In this document: positions 26,045-33,945 of the stretch, piece by piece
Layout of the letters: the number at the start of each line of letters is the position of its first letter
Numbering within the stretch: the stretch's first letter is position 1
Source of the DNA: Halieaceae bacterium UBA4452
GTDB taxonomy: Bacteria > Pseudomonadota > Gammaproteobacteria > Pseudomonadales > Halieaceae
Direction of reading: 5' to 3'
DNA: 44,949 bases
NCBI GenBank assembly: GCA_002389505.1
Contig: DGPA01000018.1
Coordinates: 1 to 44,949, forward strand
Notes under the pieces: model-generated
What the model saw: the letters and a program-made list of their open reading frames with translations, nothing else
Databases searched by the model: none
Told to the model about the DNA's origin: nothing
Made by a program: the position numbers and the translations under genes

Positions 26045-26057
26045 CCTGCATTGCAGG
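26045..26057. promoter_or_regulatory. Palindrome between gap and mfd, possible operator
   Basis: CCTGCA and TGCAGG form perfect 6-bp arms around one base. The site lies a few bases downstream of the proposed gap -10, where a repressor could block initiation. There is no family-specific match that I recognise. Confidence 0.35.
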
Positions 26058-26064
26058 TGGCGTC

Positions 26065-26094
26065 ATTATCCGTGCTAGTAGCGTCGGAAGGCAA
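26065..26094 (-). promoter_or_regulatory. Possible gap promoter
   Basis: On the minus strand TTGCCT (26089-26094) and GATAAT (26065-26070) are 18 nt apart, about 61 nt before the chosen gap start. The match to the sigma-70 consensus is fair (four and five of six). Confidence 0.35.
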
Positions 26095-26165
26095 GCTTAT
26101 CGAGGAAACTGGAGAGAGATTGCCAGAGCCCGTAAACTAGGGGCGTCGTTGAGGTAGGATAGGTC

Positions 26166-29100
26166 ATGTTTCATTCACTGGTCACTTCATTGCCATGGCC
26201 GCAAACGCCAGGGTCTCGCTCGGCTGTTGGCCCCTTTCCGGGGTCCAGTGCCGCATTAGCGATAGCAGAATTGGCCCCCAAGGGCGGACTGCTGGTGGTC
26301 ATTACCCCCAACACAGCAGCTGCTTTAACGCTAGAGCGCGAACTGCCCCTGTTTTTCGATCAACCCGTTGAAGTACTCACGTTACCCGATTGGGAGACGC
26401 TGCCTTACGATAACTTCTCTCCCCATCAAGATATTATCTCGGAGCGTTTGAGCACACTGCATCGCCTCCCTTCAATGACGGCAGGCGTACTCATTGTCCC
26501 CGTTAGCACGCTGATGCACCGAGCCCCGCCCACCCATTACATCGCCGGCAATAGTTTAGTGTTAGAGCGTGGAGATTTTTTTGACAGCGAGGCATTTATT
26601 CGCAACCTGACCCTTAACGGGTATCACTCGGTGGATACCGTGTATGAACATGGTGAATATGCCATAAGGGGGTCATTGCTTGATATCTTCCCTATGGGCA
26701 GTCGCCTCCCTTTTCGCATCGATCTGTTCGATAACGAAGTGGAAACACTGCGCACATTCGATCCCGAGAGTCAGCGTACGATTGCCAAGGTCGATAGTAT
26801 TCGCTTGTTGCCGGCTCGCGAATTCCCACTGCATGATCAGGCCATTCATCGCTTCCAAATGAATTGGTACCAGCGCTTCGATGTCGATCCCGACAACTGC
26901 CCCACCTTTACCGAAATCAGCCAAGGTCGTGTGCCCGGAGGGGCAGAATATTATCTGCCATTGTTCTTTGATCGGTGCGGCAAAGTCTTTGACTATCTCC
27001 CTGATAATGCTGCCGTCATTACGCTTGGCGATCATTATGGGGCAAGCCAGAGGTTCTGGTCCGAGATTACAAACCGATATGAGGAATATGGCGTTGATCC
27101 TCGCCGACCACTACTGCCTCCATCGGTGGGCTTTGTGCCGGTTGAAGAGCTGTATGCGGATTTGGGACAGTACGCGGTACTGGAATTACGCGACAGTCCC
27201 GATGCGCCGGTACATGCGCATACGGGCTTTGAGCCGGCGCCCGACTTGACCACTGCGTTTAGCGGCGCCACGGCAATGGAGCGCTTTGAATCCTTTCTCA
27301 CCCAGCACAATGGACCACTGTTACTGTGTGCTGAGAGCGCTGGCCGACGGGAAATCCTCCTTGAGAGTTTGGCCCAGCACCAGCTGACGCCGACGCTCTG
27401 TGATGGATGGCAGGCCTTTATCGACGCTGGCATCGCTTTTGGCATCTGTGTTGCACCCGTTGATCGCGGCTTTTACCAAGGCGAAGGTGTAGCCACGCTG
27501 GTGGTTGAAAGTCAGCTGTTTGGCGAGCGCGTGGCACAACGACGGCGACGTAAGCAAACTGAAGAGACCGACGCAGCGGCCGTCATTCGTGACCTGACAG
27601 AGCTGCACTTAGGCGTACCCGTAGTGCATCTAAGCCACGGCGTCGGACGTTATCTGGGATTGCAGATCTTGACCATTGACGGCGATCCCGCTGAATTTTT
27701 GGTGCTGGAGTATGCCGCTGATGACAAGCTGTATGTTCCCGTTGGATCACTGCACCTTATATCTCGCTATACAGGGTCTGATCCAGATTCAGCACCGCTT
27801 CACCGTTTGGGGAGCGAACAATGGGAAAAGGCACGTAAACGCGCGAGCAAACGCGCATCAGACGTTGCCGCGCAGTTGCTCGAGGTGTACGCCCGTCGGG
27901 AGGCGCGCAAAGGCTTTCAGTCAGTGTTAGAGCTTGAGGCGTGGGAGCAATTTGAGGAGGGCTTCCCTTTTGAAGAAACGCCTGATCAAGCCGCAGCCAT
28001 TGATGCTGTCCGTGATGATATGTGTGCCCCAAAAGTCATGGATCGGCTGGTCTGCGGCGATGTGGGTTTTGGTAAAACGGAAGTCGCCATGCGGGCGGCT
28101 TTTATTGCCGTGCAAAACGGCAAGCAGGTCGCTATTTTAGTGCCCACTACCCTACTCGCCCAGCAACATTACAATAGCTTTCGTGATCGTTTTGCCGAAT
28201 GGCCTGTGAACGTCGATGTTGTATCGCGATTTAAGTCGGCTAAAGACATTGCGGCGGTCTCTCAGCGCGTAGCGTCTGGGGAGGTCAATATTTTAGTGGG
28301 CACCCACAAGCTTTTACAAAGTGATTTTAACTTTGAAGACCTAGGTTTGTTAGTTATTGATGAAGAACATAGATTTGGGGTGAAACAAAAGGAGGCCATT
28401 AAGGCCCTGCGTGCAGAAGTTGACATATTAACAATGACCGCGACACCCATTCCACGAACCCTCAATATGGCGCTGGGTGGTTTGCGAGATCTATCCATTA
28501 TCGCAACGCCTCCGGCCAAGCGCTTATCCATCAAAACCTTCATCCGGGAGCATTCCGTCGCGTTGATCAAAGAAGCCGCTCTGCGTGAAACGCTTCGTGG
28601 TGGACAGGTCTACTACCTCCACAACGAGGTGCGAACAATTGAGGAGACGGCACGTAAACTGCGCGAATTGCTGCCAGATTTATCCATAGGGATCGCCCAT
28701 GGGCAACTGCGCGAAAGTGAACTTGAACGGATCATGTCTGACTTTTATCACCAGCGGCACCACATTTTAGTCTGCAGCACTATCATCGAAACCGGTATTG
28801 ATATACCGAACGCTAACACCATCATCATTGATCGGGCCGATAAATTTGGCCTTGCACAATTACATCAACTTCGGGGGCGGGTTGGGCGCTCCCATCATCA
28901 GGCCTATGCCTACTTACTCTGCCCACCCCGCTCGGTATTAACCGTAGATGCAGAAAAACGGCTCGAAGCTATCGAAGCCGCCGGCGCTTTGGGATCGGGC
29001 TACATGCTGGCCACCCATGATTTAGAGATTCGGGGCGCCGGGGCGCTACTTGGCGATGAGCAGTCGGGACAAATACACAGCGTAGGGTTTTCGCTCTATC

Positions 29101-29633
29101 TAGAAATGCTCCACAGCGCGGTGTCGGCTTTGCGGCGCGGCGATATTCCAGACATTGACGCCCCCCTAGACAAAGGGACAGAGATCAAGCTCCATGTCCC
29201 CGCATTGATACCCGAGGATTATCTGCCGGATATTACTATGCGATTGGTACTGTATAAACGTATCGCCGCTGCCGATACCCGCGAGGCATTGCGCGAAATC
29301 CAGGTAGAGATGATCGATCGCTTTGGACTTTTACCCGAGCCCATCAAAAACGTGTTTGTTCAAGCCAGTGTGCGCATACAGGCCCAGCGACTGGGTATCA
29401 ACGATATTGAGGTCACGGCTGTTGGAGGGAGTATAGAGTTCGCGAACCACACCACTGTCAGTCCCCTCAGTCTGGTAAAGTTGATCCAAGCAGATCCGAA
29501 GGTTTATGCCTTAGCTGGCGCCAATAAACTACGTTTTCACAGCCCCTTGCCTGATCTCCCTGCCCGTCAAGCATTCATCGAGAGCTTGCTGCAGCAGTTC
29601 AGCGCAGAAGCGGAGGAAGAAAAAGCGGCATGA
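26166..29633 (+). CDS. mfd: Transcription-repair coupling factor
   Basis: Mfd removes stalled RNA polymerase from damaged DNA and recruits UvrA. The 1155-residue protein has the UvrB-like N-terminal module (LTLPDWETLPYDNFSPHQD, about 75-95). An RNA polymerase-interacting domain follows near 480-550. The RecG-like motor has Walker A GDVGFGKTE (about 629) and DEEHRFG (about 732), then TRG-type motifs (GRVGRSHHQAYAYLL) and the C-terminal TRCF domain. Length is normal. The ATG is preceded by GAGGTAGGAT. The stop overlaps the csiV-like start by 4 bases (ATGA). Confidence 0.97.
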   Translation: MFHSLVTSLPWPQTPGSRSAVGPFPGSSAALAIAELAPKGGLLVVITPNTAAALTLERELPLFFDQPVEVLTLPDWETLPYDNFSPHQDIISERLSTLHRLPSMTAGVLIVPVSTLMHRAPPTHYIAGNSLVLERGDFFDSEAFIRNLTLNGYHSVDTVYEHGEYAIRGSLLDIFPMGSRLPFRIDLFDNEVETLRTFDPESQRTIAKVDSIRLLPAREFPLHDQAIHRFQMNWYQRFDVDPDNCPTFTEISQGRVPGGAEYYLPLFFDRCGKVFDYLPDNAAVITLGDHYGASQRFWSEITNRYEEYGVDPRRPLLPPSVGFVPVEELYADLGQYAVLELRDSPDAPVHAHTGFEPAPDLTTAFSGATAMERFESFLTQHNGPLLLCAESAGRREILLESLAQHQLTPTLCDGWQAFIDAGIAFGICVAPVDRGFYQGEGVATLVVESQLFGERVAQRRRRKQTEETDAAAVIRDLTELHLGVPVVHLSHGVGRYLGLQILTIDGDPAEFLVLEYAADDKLYVPVGSLHLISRYTGSDPDSAPLHRLGSEQWEKARKRASKRASDVAAQLLEVYARREARKGFQSVLELEAWEQFEEGFPFEETPDQAAAIDAVRDDMCAPKVMDRLVCGDVGFGKTEVAMRAAFIAVQNGKQVAILVPTTLLAQQHYNSFRDRFAEWPVNVDVVSRFKSAKDIAAVSQRVASGEVNILVGTHKLLQSDFNFEDLGLLVIDEEHRFGVKQKEAIKALRAEVDILTMTATPIPRTLNMALGGLRDLSIIATPPAKRLSIKTFIREHSVALIKEAALRETLRGGQVYYLHNEVRTIEETARKLRELLPDLSIGIAHGQLRESELERIMSDFYHQRHHILVCSTIIETGIDIPNANTIIIDRADKFGLAQLHQLRGRVGRSHHQAYAYLLCPPRSVLTVDAEKRLEAIEAAGALGSGYMLATHDLEIRGAGALLGDEQSGQIHSVGFSLYLEMLHSAVSALRRGDIPDIDAPLDKGTEIKLHVPALIPEDYLPDITMRLVLYKRIAAADTREALREIQVEMIDRFGLLPEPIKNVFVQASVRIQAQRLGINDIEVTAVGGSIEFANHTTVSPLSLVKLIQADPKVYALAGANKLRFHSPLPDLPARQAFIESLLQQFSAEAEEEKAA

Positions 29634-31123
29634 TACCCCTGCGTAACAACCCATCGCAGAAAGCGTCTACTTGGCGACTGGTGCTGAGCACTCCGCTGTT
29701 AGGCGTGACTAGCCTACTCTTAGTGCAAGCACCGTTTGCACAACAGGCACCAACGCAAGCGCCGGCTACTCAAGCCAATACTGAACTCGTCCAGCGAATG
29801 CCCGAAGATGACAAGTCTGGGTGGCTCAGAGTGGAGTTGGCCGTCGTGGTGGATGCCAGCGATGAAACGCTCACCAGCGAGCGCTGGCCGCTGTTCCCAA
29901 GGGTTGAGTATCCACCGACTTATCGTTGGCTACTGGACCCACAGTACGTGGACGAATTACGTGTATCACATCCTTATCCGATAATTCACCAAGAACCCCT
30001 CGGCACTATTATCCTCGCCTATCCAGATCCCCAGGTACTGATTGCCGCTGAGCGTGAAGCACAGCTTGCTGCTCAGGCATCGGATGACCTGCCCATTGAC
30101 GCTATCAGCACTGACGTACCAACGAACGGGGCTATTGACGAAAGCCAGGATCAATCCGCGGTTACCGTTGTCCTCGAGACAGCGATCGATACCCGCATCA
30201 GCGTTGATTCGTTGAACGACTTACCTCAATCGCAACCAATACCGAGTGGCGTTGCTGTCACATCCTTACCACCGGACCAAGACAGTGGCGAAACAGCGGC
30301 GTTAGCAGAGCCCCTTCCACCCCCGCTGCTACCGAGAGCCTTTCAAAAACGTTCCCTCGAGGACTTAGCGGTGGGTATCTCCTCACTACTGCGTGACACT
30401 GGGGAGCAACTCGTGGTCGATATCGCGTGGTTACAGCCCCCGGAAGCCTCAAATATTCCTATTTTGCTCGATACTTCTGGGGATACCGAGAGCTGGCCAC
30501 CCTTACAGGGGTTTGTGGACATTCGACGAGGGCAGGATTTGCGGTTGGGCATCAACCTTTGGTGGAACACTCTAGCAAGCCACCGGCCCGCTGGATTGGC
30601 TACCCAAGGGCCGCCAAGAGCCGCTAGCCAATTGCGCCACATTGATGCTGATTCAGCCAGACCACTCACCATAGAGGAAGCCAATGCACGGCAAGAACAA
30701 CTGCAGAGCTATAAGCGTAGTCTAGCCAGTGATCTGCTGGAGCCTCTTCTCGATGTGGACACACTCGCGGTGTCAGATTCTCACAACAACCCGGGGACTC
30801 CAGATACCCCGGAGACACATACAAACTGGCCTTGGGATCATCTCATTCACCTTGCTGATACTAAGGCATTGTCCGAGGGTACGGTTCGATACTTTGACCA
30901 CCCCATCATTAAAGTCTTCAGCACCTACCGGGAACTCACCTGGGGCGAAGTCTACAGTCAAGGTGTTTTAGACCATGGGCACGCTGCCTTGGCCCCTGGG
31001 GAAGGTGCCGTCGGTGAGGGACAGGATGTGCTGGATATAGACCGAGATGGCAGCGGCGGCAATGACGACCAAGCCCTGATACCTAGTGGCATACTGCCCC
31101 CGGAGCAGAGGTCAGTCGAATAA
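29630..31123 (+). CDS. csiV: CsiV-family secreted protein
   Basis: This 497-residue protein has an N-terminal signal (hydrophobic about 16-33, cleavage near PFA-QQ). A CsiV-type opening follows (LRVELAVVVDASDETLTSERWPLFP). Much later comes VDIRRGQDLRLGINLWWN and, near the C-terminus, VRYFDHPIIKVFSTYREL, all in the order seen in CsiV. CsiV was described as a periplasmic protein with peptidoglycan links in Vibrio. The middle (about 110-230) is low-complexity and rich in Ala, Asp and Gln. An acidic, Gly-rich C-terminal extension follows the conserved end. Position after mfd (ATGA overlap) matches Pseudomonas, which supports the name. Exact function is unsure. Confidence 0.75.
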   Translation: MIPLRNNPSQKASTWRLVLSTPLLGVTSLLLVQAPFAQQAPTQAPATQANTELVQRMPEDDKSGWLRVELAVVVDASDETLTSERWPLFPRVEYPPTYRWLLDPQYVDELRVSHPYPIIHQEPLGTIILAYPDPQVLIAAEREAQLAAQASDDLPIDAISTDVPTNGAIDESQDQSAVTVVLETAIDTRISVDSLNDLPQSQPIPSGVAVTSLPPDQDSGETAALAEPLPPPLLPRAFQKRSLEDLAVGISSLLRDTGEQLVVDIAWLQPPEASNIPILLDTSGDTESWPPLQGFVDIRRGQDLRLGINLWWNTLASHRPAGLATQGPPRAASQLRHIDADSARPLTIEEANARQEQLQSYKRSLASDLLEPLLDVDTLAVSDSHNNPGTPDTPETHTNWPWDHLIHLADTKALSEGTVRYFDHPIIKVFSTYRELTWGEVYSQGVLDHGHAALAPGEGAVGEGQDVLDIDRDGSGGNDDQALIPSGILPPEQRSVE

Positions 31124-31148
31124 TCATCAGGTATCGGGGCATGACAAC

Positions 31149-32273
31149 CTAGGGCTCGGGTACGACCGCTGACTCCATGCCCTCAGCCAGATGCAGGGTT
31201 TGGGTGGGAAATGCTACTTCAGCGCCATGGCGCTCCACGATAGTCAGTACCGACAATAAGATCCTTTGTTTTATTCCATGAAACTCGACCCAATCGGTGG
31301 TTTTCGTAAAGGTGTAAATGAAAAAATCAAGCGACGATGGGCCACAGGCAACAAAGTTGACCATAAGGGTTCGATCGCAATCGATCGCCTCATCAGCTTC
31401 AAGCATGGCTTTGACCTCGGTCACGATACCCTCAATCGAGGCGATATCTGAATAGCGAATGCCAATGGTTTCGTAGATACGTCGATTGCGCATACGCGAC
31501 GGATTTTCCAAGGCCACCGTGGAAAAGACGGCATTGGGAATATACAAAGGCCGCTGATCGAAGGTACGAATACAGGTCATGCGCCAGCCAATATTTTCAA
31601 CCGTTCCCTCAATCTGACGATCAGGCGAGCGTATCCAATCCCCCACGGCAAACGGCCGATCTAGGTAGACACTGAGCCCACCTAGAAAATTAGCCAGCAA
31701 ATCCCGGGCGGCAAACCCGACGGCTATGCCGCCGATACCACCAAAGGCAAGAAGCCCTGAAATAGAGACACCCATGGACTGCAAGAGCATCAACACTACC
31801 GATGCCCATAACGCTATTCGGACCAAACGAGCGCTCGCGCTAATCGCCGCCCGATCATCAGAGTTGCGGGGGCCTCGATAATCACTCAGCAACTCGCGTT
31901 CAACATTAACTGCAGCACTGTGTAGAAACCAACCGAGAAGCACGATAACGCCCGTATCGGCCGCGTGTCTCATCGTACTCTGCAGCGCCTCAAAATCCCC
32001 CGCCACACCCAATGACAAATAAACGATGACCACCCACAGCGCCCACTCAATCGGTCCCGCTGCGGCGTTGACGATGACGTCATCCCACGGCGTTTTGGTC
32101 GCATCCGTCGCCTCGCGAGCACGACGGGTGAGCCATTGAATAAGGAAACGTCCAGCCACGCCCATGAACAGCAGCAGCGCCAGCATTATCAGAGGAACCG
32201 GTATGCCCATGGCTTCTGCCACTGGTGCAAGCCAGCTCACCAACAGCGCGTTATTTGGATCCAGTTCGTTCAT
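31149..32273 (-). CDS. MscS-family mechanosensitive ion channel
   Basis: This 374-residue inner-membrane protein has about five hydrophobic helices. The pore-lining helix and beta-domain junction are clear: LLAFGGIGGIAVGFAARDLLANFLGGLSVYLDRPFAVGDWI, then GTVENIGWRMTCIRTFDQRPLYIPNA. This matches the larger MscS-like channels such as YnaI. It would release solutes on hypo-osmotic shock. It converges with the csiV-like gene (25 bases) and is divergent from lexA, sharing its upstream region. Confidence 0.92.
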   Translation of the reverse strand: MNELDPNNALLVSWLAPVAEAMGIPVPLIMLALLLFMGVAGRFLIQWLTRRAREATDATKTPWDDVIVNAAAGPIEWALWVVIVYLSLGVAGDFEALQSTMRHAADTGVIVLLGWFLHSAAVNVERELLSDYRGPRNSDDRAAISASARLVRIALWASVVLMLLQSMGVSISGLLAFGGIGGIAVGFAARDLLANFLGGLSVYLDRPFAVGDWIRSPDRQIEGTVENIGWRMTCIRTFDQRPLYIPNAVFSTVALENPSRMRNRRIYETIGIRYSDIASIEGIVTEVKAMLEADEAIDCDRTLMVNFVACGPSSLDFFIYTFTKTTDWVEFHGIKQRILLSVLTIVERHGAEVAFPTQTLHLAEGMESAVVPEP

Positions 32274-32348
32274 GATGGGTGCATGGTCCGATGGCTCTTA
32301 GGAGACGGAATGCTACCGCGTATAAAGTATTGGCGCGACCCACAATAA

Positions 32349-32364
32349 CTGTATAAAATAACAG
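32349..32364 (+). promoter_or_regulatory. LexA-binding site 1 (SOS box)
   Basis: CTGTATAAAATAACAG fits CTG-N10-CAG exactly. It covers the proposed lexA -10 (TATAAA at 32352-32357, with TTGGCG at 32330-32335 and 16-nt spacing), so binding should block the promoter. Confidence 0.85.
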
Positions 32365-32380
32365 CTGTATATATATACAA
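32365..32380 (+). promoter_or_regulatory. LexA-binding site 2 (SOS box)
   Basis: CTGTATATATATACAA differs from the consensus CTGTATATATATACAG only in the last base. It directly abuts site 1 with no gap and lies 14 bases before the lexA ATG. Paired boxes are known upstream of lexA in E. coli, where they are close but not abutting. Confidence 0.85.
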
Positions 32381-32394
32381 CAAAGGATTGACAC

Positions 32395-32988
32395 ATGATC
32401 AAGTTAACGGAAAGGCAAGAACAGGTGTTGGCTGTCATACGTCATCATGTCGATCAAACGGGTTATCCACCGACTCGAGCAGATATCGCCAAAGCCATGA
32501 ATTTCCGCAGCGCGAACGCTGCGGAAGAGCATTTAAAAGCACTGGCAAGAAAGGGCGCTATTGACATCATTCCCGGTGCGTCAAGGGGGATTCGTCTGAC
32601 CGAGGACCGAGGCCTGCCACTTATTGGCCGGGTGGCCGCAGGGTCTCCCGTGCTAGCCCAAGAACACATTGAAGATTATGTCAGCCTGCAGGCAAATTTC
32701 TTTTCTCCCGCGGCTGATTTTTTGCTGCAAGTGACAGGAGACAGCATGATGAATGTTGGTATTTTAGATGGCGACCTACTCGCGGTTCACCAATGTGTAG
32801 AGGCTAGGGAGAACCAGATTGTTGTCGCGCGTATAGACGATGAGGTGACTGTCAAGCGGCTGCGTAGACCCAGTCCAAACGTAGTGGAATTGGTCGCAGA
32901 GAATCCTGCCTATGACCCCATTGTGGTTAATCTCGCCGAGCAGCATTTTGCCATTGAGGGCGTGAGTGTCGGAGTGATTCGCCGTTAA
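32395..32988 (+). CDS. lexA: LexA repressor, SOS regulator
   Basis: LexA represses SOS genes and cuts itself when RecA filaments form. The 197-residue protein has an N-terminal winged helix (YPPTRADIAKAMNFRSANAAEEHLKAL), the cleavage bond Ala82-Gly83 in VAAGSP, catalytic Ser117 in GDSMM and Lys154 in TVK. All are present, so it should be functional. The ATG has AAAGGA upstream. Two LexA boxes precede it, indicating autoregulation. The sulA gene that follows lexA in Pseudomonas is absent here. Confidence 0.97.
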   Translation: MIKLTERQEQVLAVIRHHVDQTGYPPTRADIAKAMNFRSANAAEEHLKALARKGAIDIIPGASRGIRLTEDRGLPLIGRVAAGSPVLAQEHIEDYVSLQANFFSPAADFLLQVTGDSMMNVGILDGDLLAVHQCVEARENQIVVARIDDEVTVKRLRRPSPNVVELVAENPAYDPIVVNLAEQHFAIEGVSVGVIRR

Positions 32989-33059
32989 ACACCTCAGCGG
33001 CCTAGTTGCACTGCACGCAGCTCAGTCCACCGAGCTTGCCCACCTCACCGAGTACACGG

Positions 33060-33320
33060 TCAATGCAAGGTCCGTGGCGACTCGCTACTGTCCTCTGAAG
33101 ACTCAACCTCAAGGTTAGTCATTTCAGCCAGCTTGGCGGCCACTTGAATACCCGCTTGGATCATGGCTTTAGCGACTTCTAAATTGTTCTCCAGTAGATA
33201 GGCACTAGTCTCTTGTGAAAATTGAATACTGACCAAAGGCTCGCTATCGTGTTCATCTGCCCGCTGCAACACGACTTCGCCATCACCCAGATCTACGATT
33301 TCTAGTAAAGCTGTAGACAT
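33060..33320 (-). CDS. Small conserved-type protein of unknown function
   Basis: This 86-residue acidic protein reads MSTALLEIVDLGDGEVVLQR at the start and has a helical middle (AYLLENNLEVAKAMIQAGIQVAAKL). The C-terminus is Ser/Glu-rich. It has a good ribosome-binding site (GAGGAAG, 4 nt before the ATG) and a position between lexA and topA where Pseudomonas has a small uncharacterised gene. No motif tells its function. It is likely cytoplasmic, as no signal or membrane segment is visible. Confidence 0.65.
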   Translation of the reverse strand: MSTALLEIVDLGDGEVVLQRADEHDSEPLVSIQFSQETSAYLLENNLEVAKAMIQAGIQVAAKLAEMTNLEVESSEDSSESPRTLH

Positions 33321-33412
33321 GCATCTTCCTCGCGTTCATTAATGGGTGTTTGGTCACTCTAACCAGCCCCGCTCGGGAAAACAACCCGACCACGACGCTT
33401 GCCGCTGTATTT

Positions 33413-33877
33413 TCAATTCTCATCAAGTGAGTCAGTCATTCGGGCAAACAGGTCGCTAAACGCCCCACGCCACTGCTGATACTCTTTAAGATGGGGATAG
33501 CTCGACGCCATTGCAAGGATATTTGGCTTATTTTCTGGCGCGATACCACTCGGCAATTGCGCTTGTAGTTGGCTCAGCCATCCCGCTGACTCCAGTGCGC
33601 GATACTCCTCAAGCTCAGGCGGCTCGGCAATCCCGGCACCGAGTTCGGGAAGGTCACGACTGTGATGTGGGGGCTTATCGGGTAATCGAGTAGCGCGTAG
33701 CGTGGCCAGCAAAAACCAGCCGTAGGCATCCAGTAAATGCAGGCGCACCGCGGGGGCAAACGCCGACTGAAGCGCTTCACGGCTGCCACGAGCGCCCTCG
33801 TGCTCCCGTCCCCAGGCCTCGAGCAGCAATGTGGCCATATACAGCGAGTGATTCGCTAGACCCCGCGCACTAGTCAA
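33413..33877 (-). CDS. DUF6586-like protein
   Basis: This 154-residue protein resembles the DUF6586 family next to topA in Pseudomonas. It has an N-terminal RGLANHSLYMATLLLEAW, a helical block with AVRLHLLDAYGWFLLATL and a C-terminal EYQQWRGAFSDLFARMTDSL. The start is TTG. Its function is not known. It lies downstream of topA on the same strand, 68 bases apart, and may be co-transcribed with it. Confidence 0.65.
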   Translation of the reverse strand: MTSARGLANHSLYMATLLLEAWGREHEGARGSREALQSAFAPAVRLHLLDAYGWFLLATLRATRLPDKPPHHSRDLPELGAGIAEPPELEEYRALESAGWLSQLQAQLPSGIAPENKPNILAMASSYPHLKEYQQWRGAFSDLFARMTDSLDEN

Positions 33878-33945
33878 GGAATGAGTCTCGTGCCCGCCGC
33901 GGCCTATCTTCGCTATGGGCTAATGACGGACGTCGCTGCAAGCAG

